From Rahnella aquatilis CIP 78.65 = ATCC 33071 (GTDB lineage Bacteria > Pseudomonadota > Gammaproteobacteria > Enterobacterales > Enterobacteriaceae), in NCBI RefSeq assembly GCF_000241955.1, contig NC_016818.1:1550001-1614000 (forward strand): a DNA stretch of 64,000 nt, in the 5' to 3' direction. Below, in pieces: positions 10,937-21,079 of the stretch (position 1 is its first letter; each line of letters opens with the position of its first letter). Both the position numbers and the translations under genes were made by a program. The notes under the pieces are model-generated. The model saw nothing but the letters and a program-made list of their open reading frames with translations, made no database searches and was not told where the DNA came from.

Positions 10937-12634
10937 TCAGAAAGAGGTGCGCTTATAACTGCGGTACTGCGGTGCCCAGAAGTTGTGCTCAATGGCTTTC
11001 GACAGTGAATCTTCTGAGGTCACCATCGCGACACCCTGCAACTGCGCGGCTTTACCGACGGCCATCGCGATGCATTTAGACACGCCCTGAATGTCGTCCA
11101 CATCCGGCAACAATGAACCTTTACCTTCCGTCGCCAGCGGGGAACACTCTGCCAGCGTCCGGCTGGCGGCCATCAGCATACCGTCGGTGACGCGGGTGGC
11201 TCCCGAAGCAATCACACCCAGCCCGATGCCCGGGAAGATGAAGGAGTTGTTGCATTGTGCGATAGGGTAGAGCTTGCCTTTGTGGCTCACAGGGGCAAAC
11301 GGGCTGCCGGTGGCGACCAGCGCGGCACCGTCGGTCCAGTTCAGGATGTCTGCCGGTGTGGCTTCAACGCGTGATGTCGGGTTGCTGAGCGGCATGACGA
11401 CCGGACGGGCGCAGTGTTTGTGCATCTCACGAATGATTTCTTCGGTGAACAGGCCAGGCTGGCCGGAAACACCGATCAGTACCGTTGGCTTAGCGTTACG
11501 CACCACGTCCAGCAGGGAAACACTGTCGCTTTCCATGCCCCAGCTTGCCAGTGCGCTGCTTTTTTGCACCAGTTTGCTCTGGAAATCCAGCAGGTTAGGC
11601 AGTTTGTCGGTCAGCAGACCGAAACGATCCACCATAAAGACTTTGGCGCGGGCTTCTTCTTCGCTCAGACCTTCAGATTTCATCTGCGCAACGATTTGTT
11701 CTGCGATACCACAACCGGCTGAGCCCGCGCCGAGGAATGTGACTGTCTGATCGCTCAGTTTGCCACCGGCGGCTTTACTGGCGGCAATCAGGCTGCCCAG
11801 CGCCACGGATGCTGTGCCCTGAATATCATCGTTAAAGCAGCACAGTTCATCACGGTAGCGTTCGAGGATCGGCATGGCGTTCTTCTGCGCGAAATCTTCA
11901 AATTGCAGTAAAACGTTTGGCCAGCGGATTTTCACGGCCTGAATAAACTGATCAACGAACGCTTCATATTCTTCGCCGGTAATACGCGGATGACGCCAGC
12001 CCATGTAAAGCGGGTCGTTCAGTAATTGCGGATTGTTGGTACCGGCGTCCAGCACCACCGGCAAGGTATACGCCGGGCTGATGCCGCCACAGGCGGTATA
12101 CAGGGAAAGCTTACCGATCGGGATACCCATACCGCCGATGCCCTGGTCACCCAGGCCGAGGATGCGTTCGCCGTCAGTGACTACCACCACTTTAACGTGT
12201 TGTTTGGTGGCGTTTTGCAGCATGTCGTCAATGTGGGCACGGTTCGGATAAGAGATAAACAGGCCACGTGCGCGGCGGTAGATATCGGAAAAGTGCTCAC
12301 AGGCTTCGCCGACTGTCGGGGTATAAATCACCGGCATCATTTCGCTGAGATGATTGTCCAGCAGACGGTAAAACAACGTCTCATTGGTGTCCTGAATGTT
12401 TCTCAGATAGATATGTTTATCGATGTCGGTTTTGAAATTCTGAAACTGGCGGTAGGCACGGTCAGCCTGTTCTTCGATGGTTTCTACTGCTTCAGGCAGC
12501 AAACCGTGAAGGTTAAAGTTGCTGCGCTCTTCTTCCGTAAAAGCGCTGCCTTTATTCAGTAACGGAAACTCTAACAGGATCGGGCCAGCGTGGGGAATGT
12601 ACAGGGGGCGTTTACTTTCGTATTCAAGTTCCAT
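10937..12634 (-). CDS. maeA: NAD-dependent malate dehydrogenase (oxaloacetate-decarboxylating)
   Basis: MaeA (SfcA) oxidatively decarboxylates malate to pyruvate with NAD, feeding gluconeogenesis and pyruvate supply. The 565-residue length equals the E. coli enzyme. Visible motifs are [13 protein letters not shown] near residue 100 (catalytic Tyr region), the metal-binding stretches EDFAQKNA and NDDIQGTA, and the nucleotide-binding [10 protein letters not shown]. It has its own terminator, so it is probably monocistronic. In E. coli maeA is not beside cdd and sanA, so this position differs. Confidence 0.95.
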   Translation of the reverse strand: MELEYESKRPLYIPHAGPILLEFPLLNKGSAFTEEERSNFNLHGLLPEAVETIEEQADRAYRQFQNFKTDIDKHIYLRNIQDTNETLFYRLLDNHLSEMMPVIYTPTVGEACEHFSDIYRRARGLFISYPNRAHIDDMLQNATKQHVKVVVVTDGERILGLGDQGIGGMGIPIGKLSLYTACGGISPAYTLPVVLDAGTNNPQLLNDPLYMGWRHPRITGEEYEAFVDQFIQAVKIRWPNVLLQFEDFAQKNAMPILERYRDELCCFNDDIQGTASVALGSLIAASKAAGGKLSDQTVTFLGAGSAGCGIAEQIVAQMKSEGLSEEEARAKVFMVDRFGLLTDKLPNLLDFQSKLVQKSSALASWGMESDSVSLLDVVRNAKPTVLIGVSGQPGLFTEEIIREMHKHCARPVVMPLSNPTSRVEATPADILNWTDGAALVATGSPFAPVSHKGKLYPIAQCNNSFIFPGIGLGVIASGATRVTDGMLMAASRTLAECSPLATEGKGSLLPDVDDIQGVSKCIAMAVGKAAQLQGVAMVTSEDSLSKAIEHNFWAPQYRSYKRTSF

Positions 12635-12744
12635 CGTTTTACTCTTCCGGTTTCAGAATGTTGTTTTTTATATTTCGGAGCGGTGAGGGTAACAGAGAGG
12701 AAATAAGGATTTCAAATGACAAATGTAATGACAATGTTATGTAA

Positions 12745-12772
12745 CTAAAGACTCCGGAAACGAAGTCTTTAG
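12745..12772 (-). terminator. possible cdd terminator
   Basis: CTAAAGACT (12745-12753) and AGTCTTTAG (12764-12772) form a 9-bp stem 20 nt past the cdd stop. The U tract is weak, so termination is uncertain. Confidence 0.5.
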
Positions 12773-12791
12773 TGTTAACCGGCTCACATTA

Positions 12792-13682
12792 TCAGCAGGC
12801 CAGCGTGGTGATATCTTCGCAGCCCAGTGCTTTTAACGTGGCGCGCGTGGCATCGCTTTGTGTGATCAGCGCACCTTTTTGTTCGACCAGTACTGCCCGG
12901 CGAACTTTCAGGCAATCTTCCCCTGACATATTCAGCAGGATTAACGCCGCCTGCAGCGGAGGCAGGCCCGGGTTGAATGCGGCGTTTTCGGCGTAACGGC
13001 CACCGAACTGTTTGCCGTTATGCGTTTCCAGCGCCACACCACTGTGCGACTTACTGTAAGGCGCATGACTTTGGTTGCAGGCATCCAGCGCAATAAGGGC
13101 AAGGGGATCAGCATTTTTCAGCGTATAGCCGTGGTTCACTTTGTCCATCAGCAGGGTGGTGATGTCCAGATCCTTCGGGCCGAAGGAGTGCGGCAGATAA
13201 TCGCCAAGTGTTGCCACTTCCCGGTCGGGCAGATGAATATCCAGCGCCGTGCCGCTGGTCAGCTCATTCATAAACTGACGGCAATGCCCGCAAGGGGTGT
13301 AATTCACGGTAATGGACGCCAGACGGGTTTCACCGCGCAACCAGGCGTGGGTGACCGCAGATTGCTCGGCATGAACGGTCTGCTGCATCGGCGCACCGGC
13401 GAATTCCATGTTGGCACCAAAATACAGATTACCCGACGTGCCGCGTGCGACGGCACCGACATTGAAATGAGAAATCGGCGTAACGGAACAGGCAGCGGCC
13501 AGAGGCAGCAGGGCAAATGCCAGCGCGTCATCATCCAGTCCGGTCGCCTGTTTTACCTGCGCAACATCAGCCGCAGTGAGCATGGCGGGGAAGTCATCAT
13601 GTCGCAAAAACGGCTCAAGTGCGGAGGATAAATTTTCAGGGAGTGCCGCAAAGGCGGTGTGAAAACGTGCGTGCATAAACAT
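12792..13682 (-). CDS. cdd: cytidine deaminase
   Basis: Cdd deaminates cytidine and deoxycytidine in pyrimidine salvage. The 296-residue protein is of the long, dimeric E. coli type. The zinc and proton-shuttle residues are in VHAEQSAV (His104, Glu106) and PCGHCRQF (Cys131, Cys134), and a second, inactive domain follows. Two ATGs lie two codons apart (13682 and 13676). The inner one matches the E. coli N-terminus MHPRF best, while the outer has slightly better ribosome spacing. Tandem CRP-like sites lie upstream. Confidence 0.95.
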   Translation of the reverse strand: MFMHARFHTAFAALPENLSSALEPFLRHDDFPAMLTAADVAQVKQATGLDDDALAFALLPLAAACSVTPISHFNVGAVARGTSGNLYFGANMEFAGAPMQQTVHAEQSAVTHAWLRGETRLASITVNYTPCGHCRQFMNELTSGTALDIHLPDREVATLGDYLPHSFGPKDLDITTLLMDKVNHGYTLKNADPLALIALDACNQSHAPYSKSHSGVALETHNGKQFGGRYAENAAFNPGLPPLQAALILLNMSGEDCLKVRRAVLVEQKGALITQSDATRATLKALGCEDITTLAC

Positions 13683-13709
13683 TCGGTCTCGCAGTGATTA
13701 CGGTTGAAC

Positions 13710-13801
13710 AGTGTAAAAGTCATTCCATGAATGTGGTGTGACGAATGTCACTTTTTGGATGTAATAAGTTCTGCTTCGTTGCATATTTGGGAGATGTCAC
13801 G
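13710..13801 (-). promoter_or_regulatory. cdd promoter with tandem CRP-like sites
   Basis: TGTGA-CGAATG-TCACT (13737-13752) is a 9/10 CRP match. A minus-strand -10 element TACACT at 13715-13710 would put this site near -41.5. A weaker site (13786-13801) lies 49 bp further up. This spacing resembles E. coli CRP/CytR promoters such as cddP. CytR control is inferred. Confidence 0.65.
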
Positions 13802-13803
13802 CA

Positions 13804-13831
13804 TAACAGCCGCCTTTTTAGACGGCTGTTA
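13804..13831. terminator. hairpin between cdd promoter and artJ end
   Basis: TAACAGCCG (13804-13812) pairs with CGGCTGTTA (13823-13831). It lies 19 bp past the artJ stop (minus strand). The T run on that strand precedes the stem, so a terminator role is only tentative. Confidence 0.4.
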
Positions 13832-13849
13832 AAAAAGGATGACGGGGAA

Positions 13850-14584
13850 TCAGTGTGCCGGGAACCATTTATCATTCAATTTCTGGAATTCGCCGTTGGC
13901 TTTGATGCCTTCAAGCGCCGTGTTCAGTTTCGCCAGCAGTGCCTTATTATCAGGACGCACAGCCATGCCAACGCCGGTACCAAAGTATTGCGGATCTTTA
14001 ATCACTTCGCCCACTTCACCGAGATTCGGATTGGATTTCAGCCAGCCGTTCAGTACGGCGGAGTCTCCTAACAGCCCGTCCAGGCGACCACTCTTCAGAT
14101 CCAGAATCGCATTCTGATAGCTGTCGTAACCGACAGTGGTGATTTCAGGATGCTTTTCCATCAGGTATTTCTGGTGCGTGGTGCCATTTTCCAGACCGAC
14201 ACGCTTACCTTTCAGGTCCGCAACAGAAGCGAACTTGCCTTTCGGCCCGATGATCATCGCGGTGTTGGCATAGTAAGGTTGGGTAAACGTCACCTGTTTG
14301 CTGCGCTCTTCGGTGATATCCATACCGGAAATAATCACATCGAAACGACGGAATTTCAGTGCCGGGATCAGGCCATCAAACGGCTGATTGGTGAAGGTAC
14401 AGGTTTCCTGCATTTGCTTACACAGCGCGTTCGCCAGATCGATATCAAAACCAATAATCTGGTTGTCAGCGCCGATCGATTCAAACGGCGGATACGTGGC
14501 GGAAGTACCGAAACGAAGGGTTTCAGCAGCGGTGGCATTGAAAACCGTGGCAGACAAGAGGGCGGCGAGGATCAGCTTTTTCAT
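13850..14584 (-). CDS. artJ: periplasmic arginine-binding protein
   Basis: ArtJ is the high-affinity L-arginine-binding protein for the ArtQMP importer. The 244-residue precursor opens with a signal peptide (MKKLILAALLSATVFNATAA, then ETLRFG). It belongs to the family 3 amino-acid-binding fold (GFDIDLANALCKQM, VISGMDITEERSKQV). The ATG at 14584 was preferred to one three codons upstream because it starts the signal peptide. It is a separate unit downstream of artM, as in E. coli, and has ARG boxes upstream. Assignment as ArtJ rather than ArtI rests on gene order. Confidence 0.92.
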   Translation of the reverse strand: MKKLILAALLSATVFNATAAETLRFGTSATYPPFESIGADNQIIGFDIDLANALCKQMQETCTFTNQPFDGLIPALKFRRFDVIISGMDITEERSKQVTFTQPYYANTAMIIGPKGKFASVADLKGKRVGLENGTTHQKYLMEKHPEITTVGYDSYQNAILDLKSGRLDGLLGDSAVLNGWLKSNPNLGEVGEVIKDPQYFGTGVGMAVRPDNKALLAKLNTALEGIKANGEFQKLNDKWFPAH

Positions 14585-14696
14585 GCAATACATTCCCGTT
14601 TATAAAATGACATTCCCTTCATGGTACAGTGTGCTGATTTTATTAATATAATCGGACAACTGGCAGGAAGTGAAACCAGCTAATAAAGTGCCATTA

Positions 14697-14735
14697 AATG
14701 AATTTATATGCAATAAATTTGATTAAAAATTTATA
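14697..14735 (-). promoter_or_regulatory. pair of ARG boxes upstream of artJ
   Basis: AATGAATTTATATGCAAT (14697-14714) matches 17 of 18 and TTTGATTAAAAATTTATA (14718-14735) 16 of 18 positions of the ArgR consensus WNTGAATWWWWATTCANW. They are 3 bp apart, the standard spacing of an ArgR operator. They predict arginine repression of artJ. Confidence 0.75.
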
Positions 14736-14763
14736 AACAAGGATGGGGTTCGTTTTTCAGGCA

Positions 14764-14793
14764 CAAAAAAAGGGACGATTTCTCGTCCCTTCA
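14764..14793 (-). terminator. artPIQM terminator
   Basis: On the minus strand AAGGGACGA-TTTC-TCGTCCCTT-like stem is followed by seven T residues, 14 nt past the artM stop. Confidence 0.85.
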
Positions 14794-14806
14794 GCTTTTT
14801 GTCTGG

Positions 14807-15478
14807 CTATCCGTTACGGCGCTCAAACGCCAGGGCGCGACGCTCAATCAGGCGCATCATCAGGGTCAGCAACCCGTTCACGCAAAGATACACAAGACCG
14901 GCTGCGCCAAACACCATCACGTCATAGGTGCGGCCATACATCAGCTGGCTGTGCCCCATCACATCCATCAGCGTAATCGTGTAGGCCAGCGAGGTACTTT
15001 TAAACACCAGCACCACTTCGTTGGAATACGACGACAAGGCGCGTTTAAAGGCGTAAGGCAACAGAATACGCAGGGTCTGTGGTTTCGACATGCCCAGCGC
15101 TTCGCAGGATTGCCACTGACCGGACGGAATTGCACGTACCGCCCCGGTAAACAGCTGCGTGGTATACGCCGCGCTGTTCAGCGCCAGCGCAAACATCGCG
15201 CAAAGCCACGGCTGCGACAGGACTTCCCATAACCACGGGATTTCACGGATCGACGGAAACTGACCCGGTCCGTAGTAAATCAGGAAGATTTGTACCAGCA
15301 ACGGCGTGCCGGTAAACAGCGTGATGTAACCTTTAACGATCTGACTGGCCACCGGCACTTTCAGCGTCAGGATCACGGTAAAAATCATCGCCAGCAGCAG
15401 CGCCACAATCAGTGCCGCCAGGGTCAGCGTCAGGCTGGTGTGCAATCCTTTCAGGACTTCAGGTAAATATTCCCACAT
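14807..15478 (-). CDS. artM: arginine ABC transporter permease ArtM
   Basis: ArtM is one of two inner-membrane permease subunits of the arginine importer. It has 223 residues, about 5 hydrophobic helices and the HisM-type permease motif (EALGMSKPQTLRILLP, the EAA loop that contacts the ATPase). Its ATG overlaps the artQ stop, so the two are coupled. It is the last gene of artPIQM and a terminator follows. Confidence 0.94.
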   Translation of the reverse strand: MWEYLPEVLKGLHTSLTLTLAALIVALLLAMIFTVILTLKVPVASQIVKGYITLFTGTPLLVQIFLIYYGPGQFPSIREIPWLWEVLSQPWLCAMFALALNSAAYTTQLFTGAVRAIPSGQWQSCEALGMSKPQTLRILLPYAFKRALSSYSNEVVLVFKSTSLAYTITLMDVMGHSQLMYGRTYDVMVFGAAGLVYLCVNGLLTLMMRLIERRALAFERRNG

Positions 15479-16194
15479 CAGGAAGCACTCCGTTCAAAGC
15501 GTGTGGTACGCAGTTCAATGCGTTTAATCACGAACTGGCTGAACAGGGTGACAAGCAGATAAATACACGCCGCAATCACATACCAGGTAAACGGCTCCTG
15601 CGTACGGGTTGCGATGCTTTTGGTTTGCAGCATCAGGTCATTCACGCTGATAAGCGACACCAGCGCGGTATCTTTAAGCAGAACCAGCCACTGATTACTC
15701 AGCCCCGGCAACGCATGACGCCACATCTGCGGCATGATCAGACGGAAGAAAATCGCTGACTTTTTCATGCCCAGCACCTGACCGGACTCCCATTGTCCTT
15801 GCGGCACGGCTTTCAGTGCACCGCGCAAAGTCTGTGAAGCGTAAGCCGAGTACAGCAGGGAAAGTGCGATCACACCGCATACAAACGGGCTGACTTCAAA
15901 GTTCTCGATCGGCAGTTTTATCGGAATGGCAAACAGGCCGAGATTAATGCTAAAGCCGTCGGCCAGCACCATCAGCAGTTGCGAGGAGCCAAAATAGATG
16001 AACAGCACCACCAGAATTTCTGGCAGCCCGCGCAGGACGGTAACCCACGCGGTGCCCAGCCAGCTAAGCGGCTTCCACGGCGCAGATTCCCAGACGGCGA
16101 AGATCATCGCCAGCACCAGGCCGAGGATCAGCGCACAAACGGCAAGGCCGACGGTCATCCCGGCGGCGCTTGCTAAAGGTTGGAATTCAGTCAT
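15478..16194 (-). CDS. artQ: arginine ABC transporter permease ArtQ
   Basis: ArtQ pairs with ArtM to form the arginine channel. It has 238 residues and starts [18 protein letters not shown]. The EAA-type loop reads [19 protein letters not shown]. It begins 12 nt after artI and overlaps artM by one base, so artI, artQ and artM are one transcript. Confidence 0.94.
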   Translation of the reverse strand: MTEFQPLASAAGMTVGLAVCALILGLVLAMIFAVWESAPWKPLSWLGTAWVTVLRGLPEILVVLFIYFGSSQLLMVLADGFSINLGLFAIPIKLPIENFEVSPFVCGVIALSLLYSAYASQTLRGALKAVPQGQWESGQVLGMKKSAIFFRLIMPQMWRHALPGLSNQWLVLLKDTALVSLISVNDLMLQTKSIATRTQEPFTWYVIAACIYLLVTLFSQFVIKRIELRTTRFERSAS

Positions 16195-16206
16195 TGATAG
16201 GCAAAC

Positions 16207-16938
16207 TTATTGCTGGAACCATTTTGAATACAGCGTCTTGTACGTGCCGTCTGCTTTCACTTTTGCCAGAGCATCATTCAGTTTAGTCAGCAATTCGGTA
16301 TTGTTCTGACGAACCGCAACACCCAGACCGGTACCGAAGTAAGTCGGATCAGTGATTTTGTCACCCACAGCGGCCAGGTTTTTGTTCTGTTTCAGCCATT
16401 CGTTCACCACGGCGGTGTCACCGAATACGGCGTCCAGACGACCATTTTTCAGATCCAATACGGCATTCTGATAGCTGTCGTAAGGAACGGCGGTGATTTC
16501 AGGGTGCTTATCCATCAGGTATTTCTGATGCGTCGTGCCGTTTTGCATACCGACACGTTTGCCTTTGAGTGCTGCAACGTCAGTGAACTGACCAGAATGG
16601 GCGATGAAAATAGCAGAGTTATCATAGTACGGGTTGGTGAAAGCCACTTGTTTCTGACGTTCAGGCGTGATGTCCATACCGGAAATGACCGCGTCAAAAC
16701 GGCGGAATTTCAGGCTTGGGATCAGGCTGTCAAACGCCTGATTGGTAAATGTACAGGTCGCCTGCATCTCTTTACACATGGCATTAGCCAGATCGACGTC
16801 AAAGCCCTGGATCTGATTGCTGGAGTCGACAAACTCAAACGGAGGATAAGACGCTTCCATCGCGAAACGGATGGTATCAGCAGCGCTGGCAGACAAACTG
16901 ACGGTAGCCAGAACCGCGGCAATTACTAATTTTTTCAT
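16207..16938 (-). CDS. artI: periplasmic arginine/basic amino-acid-binding protein ArtI
   Basis: ArtI is a periplasmic binding protein of the Art system. In E. coli its ligand is less clear than that of ArtJ. The 243-residue precursor has a signal peptide (MKKLVIAAVLATVSLSASAA, then DTIRFA) and the same family 3 fold as ArtJ, to which it is clearly paralogous (VISGMDITPERQKQV). The ATG at 16938 has an ACGGAG ribosome site. A longer frame to 16965 would put residues before the signal peptide. Confidence 0.92.
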   Translation of the reverse strand: MKKLVIAAVLATVSLSASAADTIRFAMEASYPPFEFVDSSNQIQGFDVDLANAMCKEMQATCTFTNQAFDSLIPSLKFRRFDAVISGMDITPERQKQVAFTNPYYDNSAIFIAHSGQFTDVAALKGKRVGMQNGTTHQKYLMDKHPEITAVPYDSYQNAVLDLKNGRLDAVFGDTAVVNEWLKQNKNLAAVGDKITDPTYFGTGLGVAVRQNNTELLTKLNDALAKVKADGTYKTLYSKWFQQ

Positions 16939-16985
16939 CGCAAACTCCGTAGAAACATCAATCAATATGTTGAGAGAAATACAGT

Positions 16986-17714
16986 TTAGTGGGAAAGGTA
17001 GCTGGCAAACTCTTTGGTTTGCGGCTGTGCGAAAACGGAGGCATCGCCTTGCTCGACAATGCGGCCATTTTCCATGTACACCACGCGGCTGGCGGTTTTA
17101 CGCGCAACTTCAACTTCGTGGGTCACGATAACCTGAGTAATACCGGTGCCGGCCAGTTCGCGAATAATGCTGACAATCTGGGCAGTGATTTCCGGGTCAA
17201 GCGCGGCGGTCGGTTCATCAAACAGCAGAACCTGAGGCTCCATCATCAGCGCACGGGCAATCGCCACACGCTGTTGCTGACCACCGGAAAGATGTAACGG
17301 AAAACGATCGGCGTAATCGGTCAGACGCAGACGGGTCAGCAATTTCTGGGCACGCGCGAGCGCAACGTCTTTCGTCAGCCCCAGCACACGCACAGGCGCT
17401 TCCAGTAAATTGTCGAGCACCGTACGGTGCGGCCACAGATTGTATTGCTGGAAGACCATACCGACGTTCTGACGCAATTCGCGAACCGCTTTTTCATCCG
17501 GCTTGCGGGTGAAATCGAAGGTATTACCGGCGATCTGCAAAGTACCTGAACGCGGCATTTCCAGCAGGTTCAGAACACGTAACAGGGAGCTTTTACCTGC
17601 ACCACTTGGCCCAAGTAAAACCAGGGTTTCACCGGCAGGGCAGTCGAGCTGGATGTCAAAAAGCGCCTGATGCACGCCGTAGAAGCAGTTGATGCTATTA
17701 AGTTGAATACTCAT
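16986..17714 (-). CDS. artP: arginine ABC transporter ATPase ArtP
   Basis: ArtP energises arginine uptake. The 242-residue length equals E. coli ArtP. Visible are Walker [10 protein letters not shown], the signature [15 protein letters not shown] and Walker [14 protein letters not shown]. The ATG at 17714 ([13 protein letters not shown]) matches the family start, and an upstream in-frame ATG at 17765 lacks support. It is the first gene of artPIQM. Confidence 0.95.
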   Translation of the reverse strand: MSIQLNSINCFYGVHQALFDIQLDCPAGETLVLLGPSGAGKSSLLRVLNLLEMPRSGTLQIAGNTFDFTRKPDEKAVRELRQNVGMVFQQYNLWPHRTVLDNLLEAPVRVLGLTKDVALARAQKLLTRLRLTDYADRFPLHLSGGQQQRVAIARALMMEPQVLLFDEPTAALDPEITAQIVSIIRELAGTGITQVIVTHEVEVARKTASRVVYMENGRIVEQGDASVFAQPQTKEFASYLSH

Positions 17715-17860
17715 GCGCAAATAGTGAATAGCCATTGATGCCGCAGATGGTAACTTCCGCAGCATAGTTATGCAACGATCGCGGCTTAAAAATTATGTGT
17801 TGCCGCAGGAATGCCAAAGTGTAGCACAACATATTGTTAAACCGCTGTGACGGGGATGTT

Positions 17861-17887
17861 GGTCAATGACGATATTCATCACTGACC
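17861..17887. repeat. inverted repeat between ybjP and artP
   Basis: GGTCAATGACGA (17861-17872) and TCATCACTGACC (17876-17887) form 12-bp arms with two mismatches and a 3-nt loop. The position suits either a ybjP terminator or an artP operator. No clear ARG box was found here. Confidence 0.4.
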
Positions 17888-17924
17888 CACATTATGCAAC
17901 CGCTGTTTTAGAGAAAGGAAGGGC

Positions 17925-18506
17925 TTACTGGTGTTCTAAAACCTGACGCAGTGTGCCACTGGAAGCAAAATCGAGGTTTGCCATATAACGCACGTCATCC
18001 ACCGTCCAGCATTTGCCTTCACGCACCATCAGCACTTCATCTTTCCAGCTTGTCGATGCGCCTTTGTCTTTATCATGGGTGAAGGTGACTCGCAGGGGAA
18101 TATTGCGGGCGTCGGTGTTCGGAATGGTGGAGGCGCTGTCTACGGAGGCAGACGTCGGGCCATCAAACAGGCTGGAGAAGATATCGCCATCGCCTGAACC
18201 CGTGCCGGTTTTCTCGTTAGGTGAAGCAGCGATATCCACTTTCGGCTGTGACCGGGCTTTCAGCAGCGCATCATACAAGGCGGTGCTCAGATAAGGGCGG
18301 TATGCGGCGAGCTGGCTGGAATTGGGTAATCCGCTGCCGCCTTGTTTGATGCGAAAATCATAAAATTGCTGGGCCACGCTGTCGGGGCCGCCATCTACAC
18401 AGGGTGCGGTGCGGCTGCCGATATCCTTATAGGCAGGTTCTACCGTGGTGCAGGCACTTAACATCAGTACCAGCGGAATTGCGGCGACGGGAGTTTTCTT
18501 TTTCAT
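17925..18506 (-). CDS. ybjP: putative lipoprotein YbjP
   Basis: YbjP is a predicted lipoprotein of unknown function (DUF3828). The 193-residue precursor has a lipobox near residue 18 (VLMLSAC, then TTVEPAYKD) and shares QQFYDFRI and STIPNTDARNIPLRV with E. coli YbjP. It is about 20 residues longer than that protein. The ATG at 18506 (MKKKTPVAAIP) with an AAGGA ribosome site was chosen over 18557. It lies upstream of artP in the same direction, as in E. coli. Confidence 0.88.
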   Translation of the reverse strand: MKKKTPVAAIPLVLMLSACTTVEPAYKDIGSRTAPCVDGGPDSVAQQFYDFRIKQGGSGLPNSSQLAAYRPYLSTALYDALLKARSQPKVDIAASPNEKTGTGSGDGDIFSSLFDGPTSASVDSASTIPNTDARNIPLRVTFTHDKDKGASTSWKDEVLMVREGKCWTVDDVRYMANLDFASSGTLRQVLEHQ

Positions 18507-18694
18507 TGTATTCCTTACTGAAAGATTGAACATTTTCACCATGACGTTCTTTACCATACAGTATAAAACCGATTTGGCTTAATGCATGGCGAAGAGAAAA
18601 TCTGTCGCAGGCCATACCTTGATCTCCCGCGCAGGGTTTATGCTATTAATGGCATTATTGCCAGGATTTGGACGACAACTGATAAGGAATACTC

Positions 18695-19021
18695 ATGCAA
18701 ATTTCAACCACCCCGACTCTCGAAGGTTTCACCATCGCTGAATATTGTGGCGTAGTGACGGGCGAAGCGATTTTAGGGGCGAACATTTTCCGCGATTTCT
18801 TCGCGGGTGTGCGCGATATCGTCGGCGGACGCTCCGGCGCTTATGAAAAAGAGCTGCGCAAGGCGCGTGAAATTGCTTTTCGTGAACTGGAAGAACAGGC
18901 GAAAGAGCGCGGTGCGAACGCGGTTGTGGGTATTGACATCGATTATGAAACCGTGGGCAAAGACAGCAGCATGCTGATGGTCAGCGTGTCCGGTACCGCA
19001 GTGATTGTGCACCGCAAATGA
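18695..19021 (+). CDS. ybjQ: UPF0145 family protein YbjQ
   Basis: This 108-residue protein carries the full YbjQ/UPF0145 domain, a small oligomeric fold of unknown function. Typical segments are [23 protein letters not shown] and [15 protein letters not shown]. The amiD ATG overlaps its stop by four bases, so the two genes are translationally linked, as in E. coli. Confidence 0.92.
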   Translation: MQISTTPTLEGFTIAEYCGVVTGEAILGANIFRDFFAGVRDIVGGRSGAYEKELRKAREIAFRELEEQAKERGANAVVGIDIDYETVGKDSSMLMVSVSGTAVIVHRK

Positions 19022-19866
19022 TCTTCCAGTATGTGAAACGTGGCCTGTTCACCGTCGCATGGCTTATGCTGGCCGGTTGTCAGCACGCCGGCCAGCAGAG
19101 TGCGGATGCGCCGTTCCGGCTGGAAACGGCGCGACAGGCGCAGGGTGCGGATCAGCGGATCCGTTTTCTGGTGATCCATTACACCGCTGAAGATTTCAAC
19201 AACGCATTAAATACGCTTACAGATGAACACGTCAGCGCACATTATCTGATCCCGGCGCAACCGCCACTCGAAGCGGGTAAACCGGTGGCGTGGCAACTGG
19301 TGCCTGAAAATATGCGCGCCTGGCATGCCGGTGCCAGCGGCTGGCGCGGGCGAACCAATCTCAATGATACGTCGGTGGGCATCGAACTGGAGAACAAAGG
19401 CTACAGCCACTATTTGCTTGGCAAAAAGTTCTATCCGTTCCCGCCTGCACAAATTGATTTACTGGCTGATCTGAGTCAGGAAATTGTCGCGCGTTATCAG
19501 ATAGAACCGCGCAATGTCGTGGCGCACAGTGATATCGCGCCGCAGCGCAAAGATGACCCCGGCCCGTTGTTCCCGTGGCAGGAAATGGCTGAACGTGGGA
19601 TTGGCGCCTGGCCGGATGCGGCGCGGGTGAATCATTATCTGGCGGGGCGTAATCCGCAACAACCTGTCAGTCAGGCGCAGTTGCTGGCGTTGCTGAAAGC
19701 GTACGGATATTCGGTGGAAGAGAATATGACGCCGCCTCAGCAGCGTCGGGTGATTGCGGCGTTCCAGATGCATTTCCGCCAGAGTGATTATCGCGGCAAT
19801 GCAGATGCCCAAACCGAAGCGATCGTCCGGGCGTTGTTACAGCAGTTTCCGGATAAGAACGACTGA
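19018..19866 (+). CDS. amiD: outer-membrane N-acetylmuramoyl-L-alanine amidase AmiD
   Basis: AmiD is a zinc amidase that cleaves the lactyl-L-alanine bond in peptidoglycan, including anhydro-muropeptides. The 282-residue precursor begins with a lipoprotein signal (lipobox WLMLAGC near residue 21). The amidase_2 domain shows zinc ligands in [12 protein letters not shown] (His) and [17 protein letters not shown] (His and Asp), with Glu in [12 protein letters not shown]-terminal peptidoglycan-binding region follows. It overlaps ybjQ. Confidence 0.93.
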   Translation: MIFQYVKRGLFTVAWLMLAGCQHAGQQSADAPFRLETARQAQGADQRIRFLVIHYTAEDFNNALNTLTDEHVSAHYLIPAQPPLEAGKPVAWQLVPENMRAWHAGASGWRGRTNLNDTSVGIELENKGYSHYLLGKKFYPFPPAQIDLLADLSQEIVARYQIEPRNVVAHSDIAPQRKDDPGPLFPWQEMAERGIGAWPDAARVNHYLAGRNPQQPVSQAQLLALLKAYGYSVEENMTPPQQRRVIAAFQMHFRQSDYRGNADAQTEAIVRALLQQFPDKND

Positions 19867-19888
19867 CATCAGCGGCTGACCTTTACGG

Positions 19889-20923
19889 TCAGTCGCGTTT
19901 CGGACCGATGCCGTGCAGCCCCTGAAGTTTACCGTGATCGCGCAGCCAGTCGGCGGTGCGGATAATCCCCTGATCGAGTGAAATCACCGGCACATAACCG
20001 AGTTCTTTCTGCGCACGCTGCGTGTCGAGCGTGAGATCGAAATTGAGTTTTGCCACGCTGTAATGCGTCAGCACCGGTTCTTTCTGCGAGCTTTTGCTGA
20101 TGTGTTCCATGCCCCGCGCCATCATATCCAGCAGCGGATACGGCACCGAACGGATGCGGTATTTGATATCCAGATTTTCCATCAACTGTTTCACCAGCGT
20201 ATGCAGCGGACGCGGTTGCTGGTTGGTGATATTGAACGCACGGCCAGATTCTGTCGCCTGTGAGTGCGTCGCCAGCCACATCGCATGCACGGCATTCTCG
20301 ACGTAGGTCATGTCTACCAGCGCTTCACCGCCGCGTGGCAGCATCAGTGTTCCGCCATATTTCAGCATTTGCAGTAAACGCGGCATCATGACGTTATCGT
20401 GCGGGCCGAAAATGCCCTGCGGGCGCAAAATAGTGAAATGTGTTTGCGGATTCGACAATGCCAGCGTGTGGATCACCTGTTCCCCGGCGGCTTTACTGCG
20501 CGCAAAGGAGTTGGCGAAACGGTGCGGGCGGAAGTCTTCCTGAATGTCGCGGTGATGGTGAAAATCGAAGTAGATCGCCGGTGACGAAATATGCACGAAG
20601 TTTTCCACGCCATACGCGGTGGACCATTCGCCCAGACGCCGCGTGGCGCGCACGTTCGCCAGCTCGAATTCCTGTTCACTGCCCCACGGCGACATCAGCC
20701 CTGAGCAATGCCAGACGGTATCGATATCTGCCAGCAGGGCTTTGGCCTGAGCAGACACCAGTGTGGTGAGATCGGCGTGAATAAATTCTGCACCCATTTT
20801 CTGCAAAAGCGGTCCCATGGCGGCATTCCGGCCCGTCGCCCTGACTTTGATGCCTTTATTTCGCAGAAACTCAACGGCATTTCGTCCAAGACCGCCGCTC
20901 GCACCGGTAACCAAAACCTTCAT
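19889..20923 (-). CDS. ybjS: NAD(P)-dependent epimerase/dehydratase YbjS
   Basis: YbjS is an extended SDR family protein. The 344-residue chain has the nucleotide-binding [10 protein letters not shown] (residues 7-16). The expected active-site Tyr-x-x-x-Lys is replaced by a FARSKAAGE segment. The substrate is not known. It is the last of a minus-strand run ltaE-ybjT-ybjS, and converges on amiD with 22 bp between. Confidence 0.87.
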   Translation of the reverse strand: MKVLVTGASGGLGRNAVEFLRNKGIKVRATGRNAAMGPLLQKMGAEFIHADLTTLVSAQAKALLADIDTVWHCSGLMSPWGSEQEFELANVRATRRLGEWSTAYGVENFVHISSPAIYFDFHHHRDIQEDFRPHRFANSFARSKAAGEQVIHTLALSNPQTHFTILRPQGIFGPHDNVMMPRLLQMLKYGGTLMLPRGGEALVDMTYVENAVHAMWLATHSQATESGRAFNITNQQPRPLHTLVKQLMENLDIKYRIRSVPYPLLDMMARGMEHISKSSQKEPVLTHYSVAKLNFDLTLDTQRAQKELGYVPVISLDQGIIRTADWLRDHGKLQGLHGIGPKRD

Positions 20924-20978
20924 ATACAGGCCAATGCCTTCATAAACAGAGAAAAATCGTTGTCAGCGTCGGGGTTCT

Positions 20979-21003
20979 GGCACCCCTGAGCAATAAGGGT
21001 GCC
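20979..21003. repeat. inverted repeat between ybjT and ybjS
   Basis: GGCACCC (20979-20985) pairs with GGGTGCC (20997-21003) across an 11-nt loop. No T run follows on the minus strand. Function unresolved. Confidence 0.4.
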
Positions 21004-21079
21004 ATTCTTTCGTGAAATTGTGCGGGTTGCAATGGGAAACGGGGAAAGCTGTGTCTGACAGCAGATTAAATGAGCCTCT

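Noticed and set aside
12026..12562. 178-codon plus-strand ORF
   Set aside because: Antisense shadow of maeA, no start signal.
17715..17924. ARG box upstream of artP
   Set aside because: An ATGAC...ATTCAT segment has wrong spacing for an ARG box; listed only as an inverted repeat.
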